Positions 1-8,479 of a DNA stretch of 64,000 nucleotides are shown here, one piece after another; the stretch's first letter is position 1; every line of letters begins with the position of its first letter. The stretch lies in contig DATIEP010000037.1 in the NCBI GenBank assembly GCA_035455745.1, positions 1-64,000 of the forward strand, given 5' to 3'. The translations under genes were made by a program, and so were the position numbers. The stretch comes from JADGGM01 sp027307005 (lineage in GTDB: Bacteria; Gemmatimonadota; Gemmatimonadetes; Gemmatimonadales; Gemmatimonadaceae). The notes beneath the pieces were generated by a model. The model was not told the origin of the DNA and ran no database searches. It saw only the letters and a program-made list of their open reading frames with translations.

Positions 1-581
1 GACTGCGCGTCATACCGGCAGACGAGCAGCCGGCCCTTGGCGTCGGTGAGGCCGAGCGATGCGGGCGAGGCCGGGCGCACGGTGTCGTAGAGGTGCGGGC
101 GCACGCCTAACGGGACGACCGCCGGACCGAGCCGCGCGTGCGGCACGGCCGGCGCGCGTTGGGCATCTTCGTCCGCGGCGTACACGAGCCCCACGGCCGC
201 CGCGCGGAGCGACAGGCGCGCCATCGCGGACATGTGGAGCGGCTCGCCCGCCGCCGCGCGCCGGAGCACCGCCGCGCGCTCGGCCATCCGCGCCGCGCCG
301 GCCGCCACGACCAGTTCCCGGTCGGTGTGCACGCACACGACCTGGATGAACCGTTCCTGCAGCGCCTGGCGCAGGCGGCGCACCGCGGTCAGCAGGGGCA
401 GGTCTAACGCAGTCGGCAGCACCTCGTACGAGCCGAACTCGAGTCGCTGCTCCACCGCGCTGTCGGGCGGACACGCGACCGTCACCGCGTGGCCGCGATC
501 GCTCAACCCGCGCGCGAGCGCGGCGGCGGCGCGGGCGCTCCCCGTCCAGGCGGGCGCCGAGAGATAGAACAGGATGCGCAC
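1..581 (-). CDS. glycosyltransferase, N-terminal part (cut by window edge)
   Basis: I translated this frame directly from a GTG at 581, one base after the stop of the ABC exporter; it stays open to base 1 (193 codons, C-terminus outside the window). The first residues, VRILFYLSAPAWTGSAR, look like the beta-strand plus loop that opens GT-B glycosyltransferases. A GLSDRGHAVTVACPP stretch follows near residue 26. At about residue 155 there is VVPLGVRPHLYD, and near the cut RLLVCRYD, both typical of the linker and second Rossmann domain of GT4-like enzymes. The likely job is transfer of a sugar to a lipid-linked or surface glycan. It is last in a unit with the MsbA-like exporter, which fits glycolipid export. 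The family is reasonably clear; donor and acceptor are unknown. Confidence 0.7.
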   Translation of the reverse strand, partial: MRILFYLSAPAWTGSARAAAALARGLSDRGHAVTVACPPDSAVEQRLEFGSYEVLPTALDLPLLTAVRRLRQALQERFIQVVCVHTDRELVVAAGAARMAERAAVLRRAAAGEPLHMSAMARLSLRAAAVGLVYAADEDAQRAPAVPHARLGPAVVPLGVRPHLYDTVRPASPASLGLTDAKGRLLVCRYDAQ

Positions 582-582
582 G

Positions 583-2412
<1,830 letters not shown>

Positions 2413-2416
2413 AGGC

Positions 2417-3979
2417 CTAACGGCGCGGCGTGAGCAGCGCCACCGGCAGGATCACTTCCTCCGGCGTCACCCCGCCGTGCAGGAACGATCCGCGGTAGCG
2501 CGTCTGATACTCGCGCAGCTTGGTTGGATAGACGAAGAACGTGTCGCCGACGGCCAACAGCGTGTTGCCGCCGAGTCCGCGCCGCGGGAGCCGCAGGTCG
2601 TCGAAGTTCGAGAACAGGAGCGCGTGCTCGGGACGCTCGGCGCGGAGATCTTCGCCGAATTTGTAGCGCAGGTTGGCGGTCGCGTCGCGCTTCGCGAACA
2701 CCGTGGCCGGCGTCTGACAATGGATGGACCCGTGGTCGCTCGTCACGAGCGCCGGAATCCCGCGCCGCGCCGCTTCCTTGAGCAGACCGAACAGCGTCGA
2801 GCGCTCGAACCACTGGCGCGTGATCTGGCGCAGGGCGATCTCGTCCTTGGCCACCTCGTACAGGATCGCCGACTCGCTGCGCCCGTGCGTCAACAGGTCC
2901 ACGAAATTGAACACGAACGCGCTCACCCCTTCGGACGCGATCGCGCTCGTTAGGCGCCGCTCGAGCTCTGCCGAGTCGCCCGACGTCGAAATCTTGTCGT
3001 AGCGAACCGGCACGCGGGTCTTGAGCTCCTCCAGGTGCGCCACGAGCAGCTCGCGCTCGTGCGCATTCAGCGATTCGTCCTCGCGCTCACCCCACCAATC
3101 GGGAAACCGCGCCGCGATCTCGCCTGGAAAGAGTCCGCTGAAGAGCGCGTTGCGAGAGTACGGCGTCGCCGTCGGCACGATCGAGAAATAGTGCGTCGTC
3201 TCGACGTCGAAATACGGTGCGAGCAGCGGCTGCAGCACGCGCCACTGATCCAGCCGCAAGCAGTCGATGACCACGAACACCGTGGCCCGGGAGTGCTCGA
3301 GGATCGGCAGCAGAAACTCGCTCACGATGTCGATCGAGAGCGGCGGACGGTCGCCTTCGAGATCGCGCAGCCACGTGGGGTACGCGTCGCGAAAGTACGC
3401 GGCAAATTCGCGGCGCAAATCGGGATACAGCGCTTGCAGCGAGTCGTAGAGACTCTGCTCGCGCGCCTGCGCCAGCTCGATGTCCCATTCCACCATTTCG
3501 GCGTAGCGCGCCACCCAGTCGCGCCATCGCAAGTCGCGCTGCCGCTCCATCTCCATCGCGCGGAACCGCTCGACGAACGACCGCGCAATGGCCTGCTGGC
3601 GGATGCGGGGTCCTTCGAGGACGCGCGTGATGACGCTCAACACCTGCCGCGGATTGATCGGCTTGACGAGGTAATCGCGCACGTCGACGCCGATTGCTTC
3701 ACGCAGCGTCGCGTCTTCCTCGCTCTTGGTGACCATCACGATCGGCAGGAACGGGTCGAGCTCGCGAATTTCGCGGTAGGCGTCGAGCCCGCGTTTCCCC
3801 GGCATCTGCTCGTCCAACAGCACGATGCCGTACTGCCGCCGGCGCAGCATCTCGACCGCGTCGTCGGCGTTGGACGCGGCGTCGACCTCGAACCCCTTCT
3901 CACGCAGGAAGATGCGATGAGACTCGAGAAGATCGGCCTCGTCGTCGATCCACAACACCGACTTGGGGGGTTGCGCCAT
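2417..3979 (-). CDS. PorX-like response regulator with PglZ phosphatase-fold domain
   Basis: The 520-residue product opens with a receiver domain (about residues 5-125): acidic pocket VLWIDDEADL, phospho-acceptor aspartate in IVLLDEQMP, lysine in YLVKPINP. A helical linker follows, then a PglZ domain of the alkaline-phosphatase superfamily. Its metal and nucleophile motifs are visible: FVVIDCLRLDQW, the threonine in IVPTATPYSR, the FVDLLTHGRSES segment and ALVTSDHGSIHC. PorX of Bacteroidota has this architecture; there it controls type IX secretion and its PglZ domain is a phosphodiesterase. I start at 3979 rather than further upstream because a TACATT hexamer lies 8 bases before it. No partner kinase is adjacent. 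It leads the exporter and glycosyltransferase unit. Confidence 0.85.
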   Translation of the reverse strand: MAQPPKSVLWIDDEADLLESHRIFLREKGFEVDAASNADDAVEMLRRRQYGIVLLDEQMPGKRGLDAYREIRELDPFLPIVMVTKSEEDATLREAIGVDVRDYLVKPINPRQVLSVITRVLEGPRIRQQAIARSFVERFRAMEMERQRDLRWRDWVARYAEMVEWDIELAQAREQSLYDSLQALYPDLRREFAAYFRDAYPTWLRDLEGDRPPLSIDIVSEFLLPILEHSRATVFVVIDCLRLDQWRVLQPLLAPYFDVETTHYFSIVPTATPYSRNALFSGLFPGEIAARFPDWWGEREDESLNAHERELLVAHLEELKTRVPVRYDKISTSGDSAELERRLTSAIASEGVSAFVFNFVDLLTHGRSESAILYEVAKDEIALRQITRQWFERSTLFGLLKEAARRGIPALVTSDHGSIHCQTPATVFAKRDATANLRYKFGEDLRAERPEHALLFSNFDDLRLPRRGLGGNTLLAVGDTFFVYPTKLREYQTRYRGSFLHGGVTPEEVILPVALLTPRR

Positions 3980-3987
3980 GCTGGCGC

Positions 3988-4020
3988 AATGTAGTATTGC
4001 CGGCAGGTGCCTGGTAGCTA
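3988..4020. promoter_or_regulatory. divergent promoter region, probably leaderless in both directions
   Basis: Two TANNNT-like hexamers face away from each other. On the minus strand TACATT (3993-3988) ends 8 bases before the ATG of the REC-PglZ gene. On the plus strand TAGCTA (4015-4020) ends 7 bases before the ATG at 4028. Such spacing leaves almost no 5-prime leader. No convincing -35 hexamer is visible. Assignment is by pattern only. Confidence 0.45.
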
Positions 4021-4027
4021 CCAACCC

Positions 4028-4405
4028 ATGCCCGCGCCGATTCACTTTCCATTTCCTGCACTCGCTGCGCAGGCCGGACGGGCACCGTTAGGGGGCACAC
4101 GAGAAGTGGCCCTGGCGTGTCTCATGGCCGCGCGTCTCGCACTGAGCGCGCGATGCGCGGCGGCCGAGTTGAACAAGCGCGCGCACACCGACCGCACGCA
4201 CAGCGCACGGAGCTGGTTTGCATCGCTCGCCATTCCGCCGGCGGTTCGCACGGCATGCATGCGACTCATCGATGCGACCGTCGCCGCCGAGACGCTGGAA
4301 GTCGGCGCGGCACTCGCGGCAGTGCTCAGCGCCGCGCGCCGACACCTGGACAGCGCGGGCGTCGAGGAACTGGATCGCGCGATCGCGTCGCTCCGCGCGG
4401 AGTAA
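4028..4405 (+). CDS. hypothetical protein, alanine-rich, 125 residues
   Basis: I do not recognise this family. The product is alanine- and arginine-rich and predicted mostly helical, with no signal peptide or membrane segment. It carries a basic central stretch and a C-terminal acidic helix around VEELDRAIASLRAE. I chose the ATG at 4028, seven codons inside the longest frame, because TAGCTA sits exactly 7 bases upstream, as at several other genes here. It precedes a DnaB-like ATPase by 42 bases on the same strand, which has its own possible promoter. The compositional bias means the coding call is moderate rather than certain. Confidence 0.55.
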   Translation: MPAPIHFPFPALAAQAGRAPLGGTREVALACLMAARLALSARCAAAELNKRAHTDRTHSARSWFASLAIPPAVRTACMRLIDATVAAETLEVGAALAAVLSAARRHLDSAGVEELDRAIASLRAE

Positions 4406-4434
4406 CGTCACTACCCGCGGTTGCAGAGCCGGGA

Positions 4435-4440
4435 TATCGT
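4435..4440 (+). promoter_or_regulatory. TATCGT -10-like element 7 bases before the ATG
   Basis: TATCGT at 4435-4440 is followed by seven bases and the ATG at 4448. The spacing matches the leaderless pattern seen elsewhere in the window. No clear -35 element is visible, so the call rests on the hexamer and its spacing. Confidence 0.35.
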
Positions 4441-4447
4441 AGACGCC

Positions 4448-5299
4448 ATGGCACCCTCCGCCCACACCGACATTTCGCCGCTCTCGCAGCTCATGATGCG
4501 CATGGACGCGGTGGCCGATGGTACCGCGACCGCTGATGGAATTGCGACCGGGTTCCCGAGTCTCGACAAACTGCTTGGCGGGGGACTGCGCCGCGGCGAC
4601 CTGGTCGTGCTGGGCGGTGACGTCGGCGTGGGAAAGTCGGCGCTGGCACTCGCCATTGCGCTGCGGGCCCGAAGCGCCGGCACGGCTGTCGAATTCATGT
4701 CGGGCGAAATGGACGTGTCGCGAGTTCTCGAGCGCGTGCTGGCCATCGAGGGTAAGGCCTCCGTCGACCAGATCCGGCAGGGAACGTTGGACGACAGCAC
4801 TCGCGCCGCGCTTGGTGCCGCCGCATTCAGGTTGCGCGACGCGACGCCCGGCATTTCGCGATTGCCAGCCGGCGGACCCACAGAGGTTGTCGCACTGGCG
4901 GCCTCGCACGATCCGGCGCTTCTGGTGGTCGACTCGCTGCAAGCGATGGTCGGCACGGCCCACGGAACGCTGGACGACGAGCTCGCGCTCGCGGTTCGCG
5001 CGCTCAAAGCCCATGCGCTGGATGCGAAAGTGGCTGTGCTGCTCACGGCGCACGTGCCGTCACTCGATCGCAGCCGCGCGGACCTTCGTCCGGCGCTGGA
5101 CGATTTCGGCGCGCGCGGCGCGGTCAAGCAGATGGCGGATGTCGTCCTCGGCTTGTTCCGTGAAGAGCTGTATCAGCCGTCGCCCGGACACGAGGGCGCG
5201 ACCGAGCTGGCGGTGCTCAAGAATCGAAGCGGACCGACGAGCTACGTCGACCTGTTTTATTACAAGCAGTGGTTGCGGTTCGAAGACATGGTCGAGTGA
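4448..5299 (+). CDS. stand-alone DnaB/RadA-like RecA-fold ATPase
   Basis: The 283-residue protein consists almost entirely of a RecA-fold ATPase like the C-terminal domain of the replicative helicase DnaB. GFPSLDKLLGGGLRRGDLVV precedes the Walker A GGDVGVGKSA (about residues 58-68). The Walker B is PALLVVDSLQAM. Near the end, LAVLKNRSGPTSYVDLFY resembles the DnaB motif containing the arginine finger region. The DnaB N-terminal primase-binding domain and the RadA zinc finger are both missing, so it is unlikely to be the replicative helicase. It could act in recombination or as an accessory ATPase; ruvC and ruvA follow about 0.8 kb downstream. The fold is confident, the role unknown. Confidence 0.7.
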   Translation: MAPSAHTDISPLSQLMMRMDAVADGTATADGIATGFPSLDKLLGGGLRRGDLVVLGGDVGVGKSALALAIALRARSAGTAVEFMSGEMDVSRVLERVLAIEGKASVDQIRQGTLDDSTRAALGAAAFRLRDATPGISRLPAGGPTEVVALAASHDPALLVVDSLQAMVGTAHGTLDDELALAVRALKAHALDAKVAVLLTAHVPSLDRSRADLRPALDDFGARGAVKQMADVVLGLFREELYQPSPGHEGATELAVLKNRSGPTSYVDLFYYKQWLRFEDMVE

Positions 5300-5360
5300 G
5301 GCGGGAAGCGCAGCCCTCCCTCATCGCTTACTTTCCCTTGGCAACGTTCACGAGACTCCG

Positions 5361-6104
5361 ATGGCTGGTCACAGTAAGTGGAAGCAAATCAAGCACTACA
5401 AAGCGGCGGCGGACGCGAAGCGCGGCGCTGTGTTCACGAAGCTCATTCGCGAGATCACCGTTGCGGCGCGAACCGGTGGCGGCGACCCGGGCGGTAATCC
5501 GCGGCTGCGTACGGCCATCGAAGCGGCGCGGGCGGCGTCGATGCCAAAGGACAACATCGAACGCGCGATCAAGAAAGGCACCGGCGAGCTCGAGGGTGTC
5601 GAGTATCAGGAAATCACGTACGAGGCGTTCGGGCCTGGCGGCGTGGCGCTGCTGATTCACACACTCACCGACAACGCGACGCGGACCGTGGCCGACATTC
5701 GACACAAGCTTTCGCGCGGCGGCGGAAATCTGGGGGCGACGAATTCGGTGTCCTGGATGTTCGAGCGGAAGGGACAGATCTTCATCCCCGCGCAGGGCGT
5801 GGACGAAGAGGCCGCACTGGAGGCGGCGCTCGAGGCCGGCGCTGAAGATCTCGTGCGAGAGGATGATCGCTACGTGATCTCGACGGACCCGGCTTCGTTG
5901 CATGCCGTCAAAGCTGCGCTGGACGCGAAGAACGTCGCGACCGATGGCGCCGAGATCGCCATGATTCCCAAGACCACGGTGCACGTCGAGGGCAAGACGG
6001 CCGAGACGCTGCTCAAGCTGATGGAAGAGCTGGACGATCTGGACGACGTGCAGAAAGTGGAAGCGAACTTCGACATCGACCTCGCCGAGATGGCGAAGGC
6101 CTGA
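5361..6104 (+). CDS. YebC/PmpR family DNA-binding regulator or translation factor
   Basis: The 247-residue sequence opens with the hallmark MAGHSKWKQIKHYKAA and has full family length. Further conserved parts are AARASMPKDNIERAI-like (here AARAASMPKDNIERAI), the acidic GTGELEGVEYQEITYEA turn, and GGNLGATNSVSWMF. YebC proteins were described as transcription regulators; more recent work connects the family (TACO1 in mitochondria) with ribosomes stalled at proline-rich sequences. In many bacteria the gene sits just before ruvC, as here, where ruvC starts 9 bases downstream. A TTACTTT stretch near 5329 may be part of a promoter about 30 bases upstream of the start. Confidence 0.93.
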   Translation: MAGHSKWKQIKHYKAAADAKRGAVFTKLIREITVAARTGGGDPGGNPRLRTAIEAARAASMPKDNIERAIKKGTGELEGVEYQEITYEAFGPGGVALLIHTLTDNATRTVADIRHKLSRGGGNLGATNSVSWMFERKGQIFIPAQGVDEEAALEAALEAGAEDLVREDDRYVISTDPASLHAVKAALDAKNVATDGAEIAMIPKTTVHVEGKTAETLLKLMEELDDLDDVQKVEANFDIDLAEMAKA

Positions 6105-6113
6105 GCCGCCGGC

Positions 6114-6620
6114 GTGATTGTTTTAGGCATCGATCCGGGCACCGCTGCCACCGGCTACGGCGTGGTGACGGATCATTCGGGGGAGCCGCGCGGCTCCCTT
6201 TCGCTTATCGAATGCGGCGTGATACGCACGGCGCCGCGCGATGCGCTGAGCGTACGGCTTTTGGGATTGTACGACGAAGTGCGCGGGCTCATCGTGCGCC
6301 ACCGGCCCGAGGCGTTGTCGATCGAAGACGTGTTCTACGCCAAGAACGTGCGCACGACGGTGGTGCTTGGTCACGCGCGCGGCGTGGTGCTGTTGGCTGC
6401 GCAGCAGAGCGGGATGGCGATCTTCGAGTATCCGCCGGCCGAGATCAAGAAGACCGTCGTGGGCGCGGGCGCGGCGACCAAGGAGCAGGTGCAGTTCATG
6501 GTTGCGCGCCTGTTGCGCCTCAAGAGCGCGCCGCAGCCGTATGACGCGGCCGACGGCGTGGCGGCGGCGCTGGCGCATCTGCTCACGGCGCGCATCCCGC
6601 GCCTGGAACGCGTGCGATGA
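6114..6620 (+). CDS. ruvC: Holliday junction endonuclease RuvC
   Basis: RuvC cuts four-way DNA junctions as a dimer working with RuvAB. The 168-residue length is typical. The acidic catalytic residues are all visible: the aspartate in VLGIDPGTAATGYGVV, the glutamate in LSIEDVFYAKN, and the C-terminal pair in PYDAADGVAAALAH. It starts with GTG at 6114; an upstream ATG is not available before the yebC stop. The last codons overlap ruvA in an ATGA junction, so the two are co-translated. ruvB lies separately at 11638. Confidence 0.95.
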   Translation: MIVLGIDPGTAATGYGVVTDHSGEPRGSLSLIECGVIRTAPRDALSVRLLGLYDEVRGLIVRHRPEALSIEDVFYAKNVRTTVVLGHARGVVLLAAQQSGMAIFEYPPAEIKKTVVGAGAATKEQVQFMVARLLRLKSAPQPYDAADGVAAALAHLLTARIPRLERVR

Positions 6621-7213
6621 TCGCGCAGGTCAACGGCACGCTGGTGGCCAAGGACCTGGACCGGGTGGAAGTGTTGACGGCGGGCGGGGTCGCGTACGAG
6701 CTCACCATTCCGTTAGGCGCGTACGAGCAGCTGCCGCGGTTGGGCGACCCGGTGACGCTGCAGACGCACGTCGTCGTGCGCGAGGATGCGTGGATGCTGT
6801 TCGGTTTCACGACCGTGCACGAGAAGCGCGTGTTTCAGCGGCTGCTCACCGCGAATGGCGTCGGGCCGGCGCTGGCGATCGGGATGCTCTCGGCGCTTTC
6901 GGCCGAGCGGCTGGTGCGGGCGATTCAGGAAAAGGATCTCGCGACGCTGCAGGGCGTGCCACGCGTGGGTCGCAAGAAGGCGGAGCGGCTGGTGCTCGAC
7001 CTGGCCGACAAGCTGGACGACGTGATGATCGCCGGCGACGGCGGCGCGCGGCCCGCGAGCGCGGCGGCGGATGATGCGATGCGGGCGCTGGTGTCGCTCG
7101 GCTACAGTGCGGGCGACGCGGAAAAGGCGGTGCGACGTGTGCTGGAGGCCGACGGGCGAGGGCTCTCGGCGCCGGAACTGATCCGGGCGGCGCTGGCGAG
7201 GATGTCTCCCTGA
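6617..7213 (+). CDS. ruvA: Holliday junction branch migration subunit RuvA
   Basis: RuvA binds the four-way junction as a tetramer and loads the RuvB motor. The 198-residue sequence has the OB-fold domain I (MIAQVNGTLVAKD onward), the helix-hairpin-helix domain II with ANGVGPALAIGML and GVPRVGRKKAERLV, a flexible linker rich in alanine (about residues 140-150), and the RuvB-binding domain III ending in LIRAALARM. It overlaps ruvC by four bases. The codon pair TTA-GGC in IPLGAY is a copy of the widespread octamer described in the findings. Confidence 0.95.
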   Translation: MIAQVNGTLVAKDLDRVEVLTAGGVAYELTIPLGAYEQLPRLGDPVTLQTHVVVREDAWMLFGFTTVHEKRVFQRLLTANGVGPALAIGMLSALSAERLVRAIQEKDLATLQGVPRVGRKKAERLVLDLADKLDDVMIAGDGGARPASAAADDAMRALVSLGYSAGDAEKAVRRVLEADGRGLSAPELIRAALARMSP

Positions 7214-7226
7214 CAGGCGGACAAGG

Positions 7227-7239
7227 CCGGACAATCCGG
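7227..7239. repeat. short inverted repeat CCGGA-CAA-TCCGG with flanking partial copies
   Basis: Between ruvA and the aminotransferase gene, CCGGACAATCCGG forms a perfect 5-base dyad with a 3-base centre. Two further GCGGAC/GCCGGAC copies lie at about 7217-7222 and 7245-7251. It could be an operator for the downstream gene or a weak hairpin; it lacks a following T-run on the plus strand, so it is not a good intrinsic terminator there. Confidence 0.3.
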
Positions 7240-7254
7240 AAAAAGCCGGACGGT

Positions 7255-7284
7255 TTGCGTTTGGGGGCACGAGTGCTCTAAGAT
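7255..7284 (+). promoter_or_regulatory. possible promoter of the aminotransferase gene
   Basis: TTGCGT (7255-7260) and TAAGAT (7279-7284) are separated by 18 bases. A GGAG stretch about 13 bases before the ATG at 7318 may serve as ribosome-binding site, so this gene seems to have a normal short leader, unlike several others here. Confidence 0.4.
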
Positions 7285-7317
7285 GACCGAACCAATTCTA
7301 TTGGAGCTCGGGATCGC

Positions 7318-8472
7318 ATGATCGCCCAACGAGCGACGACGTTCACGGAGTCCGTGATTCGCGAGATGACGCGGATTGCGCAGCAGCACGGCGCGATCAA
7401 TCTCGCGCAAGGATTCCCCGATTTCCCGATGCCGGCGCCGATGAAGGACGCGGCGTGCGCGGCAATCCAGGGCGACATCAATCAATACGCCATCACGTGG
7501 GGCGCGCCGGCGCTCCGTCTCGCGATCGCCGAGAAATATCGGCGGTGGTACGGGTTGGAGGTCGACCCGGACCGCGAGATCACGGTGACGTGCGGCGCCA
7601 CCGAAGCGATGGCGGCGACGTTTCTTGCGTTAGTCAATCCGGGCGACGAAGTGATCGTGCTGGAGCCGTTCTACGAGAATTACGGTCCGGACGCGATCCT
7701 GGCCGACGCGAAGCCGGTGTTCGTGCCGCTCGACGCGCCGAAGTGGACGCTCGATCCCGATCGATTGCGCCGCGCGTTCAGCGCGCGCACCAAGGCGATC
7801 ATCGTCAACACGCCGCACAATCCGTCGGGGCGTGTGTTGTCGCGCGATGAATTGTCGCTGATCGCGGACCTGTGTCAGGAGCACGATGCGTGGGCGTTCA
7901 CCGACGAGATCTACGAGCACATCCGCTACGCCGGCGCGCACCACGTGCTCGCGACGTGGCCGGGCATGCGCGAGCGCACCGTGACCATCTCCGGATTGTC
8001 GAAGACGTTCAGCTGCACGGGCTGGCGGTTAGGCTACGCGATCGCGCCGGCGGCGGCGTCCACCGCCATCCGCAAGGTGCACGACTTCCTCACGGTGGGA
8101 GCGCCGGCGCCGCTGCAGGCCGCGGCGGCGGTGGGCATGGCGTTCGACGCCGACTACTACAATCATCTCGCGCGCGACTATCGCGAGCGGCGCGACGTGG
8201 TGTGCGCGGCGCTGACCGAGGCGGGGTTCACGTACACGGCGCCCGAAGGCGCGTACTACGTGCTGGCCGACTTCTCTGCCCTGTCCGACCAGCCCGATGA
8301 CGCGTTCGCGAAGTGGATGACGCGCGAGGTGGGCGTGGCCACCGTGCCGGGGTCGAGCTTCTACCACGACCCAGCGTTAGGCAGATCGGTGGTTCGCTTC
8401 GCGTTCTGCAAGAAGCGCGCGACGCTCGAGGCGGCGGCCGAGCGGCTGGCGCAGCTCGCGGCGCGGGTCTAA
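7318..8472 (+). CDS. PLP-dependent class I/II aminotransferase
   Basis: The 384-residue protein is a fold-type I aminotransferase. Visible family motifs are the N-terminal INLAQGFPDFP, the cofactor-binding TCGATEAM, the substrate-side NTPHNPSGRV, the aspartate-tyrosine segment FTDEIYEH, and the Schiff-base lysine in SGLSKTFSCTGWRLGY; the carboxylate-binding arginine is in VVRFAFCKK. It most resembles the kynurenine/glutamine or methionine aminotransferase subgroup (YbdL, KAT), but aspartate-type or DapC-like activity is possible. It stands alone downstream of ruvA, with 104 bases between them, and its stop lies seven bases from the end of a convergent permease gene. Confidence 0.85.
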   Translation: MIAQRATTFTESVIREMTRIAQQHGAINLAQGFPDFPMPAPMKDAACAAIQGDINQYAITWGAPALRLAIAEKYRRWYGLEVDPDREITVTCGATEAMAATFLALVNPGDEVIVLEPFYENYGPDAILADAKPVFVPLDAPKWTLDPDRLRRAFSARTKAIIVNTPHNPSGRVLSRDELSLIADLCQEHDAWAFTDEIYEHIRYAGAHHVLATWPGMRERTVTISGLSKTFSCTGWRLGYAIAPAAASTAIRKVHDFLTVGAPAPLQAAAAVGMAFDADYYNHLARDYRERRDVVCAALTEAGFTYTAPEGAYYVLADFSALSDQPDDAFAKWMTREVGVATVPGSSFYHDPALGRSVVRFAFCKKRATLEAAAERLAQLAARV

Positions 8473-8479
8473 CGGAGCG

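Noticed and set aside
10..474. A 154-residue open frame at the left edge on the minus strand
   Set aside because: It is arginine- and proline-rich without any family motif, and covers the glycosyltransferase frame I translated from the GTG at 581, which has clear GT-B features.
3035..3994. A long plus-strand frame of 319 codons opposite the REC-PglZ gene
   Set aside because: It is the antisense shadow of a gene with intact receiver and PglZ motifs; its product is low-complexity and rich in histidine and arginine.
7225..7250. Intrinsic terminator after ruvA
   Set aside because: The dyad is short and followed by A rather than T on the plus strand; as a terminator for the plus-strand ruvCA unit it is not convincing.
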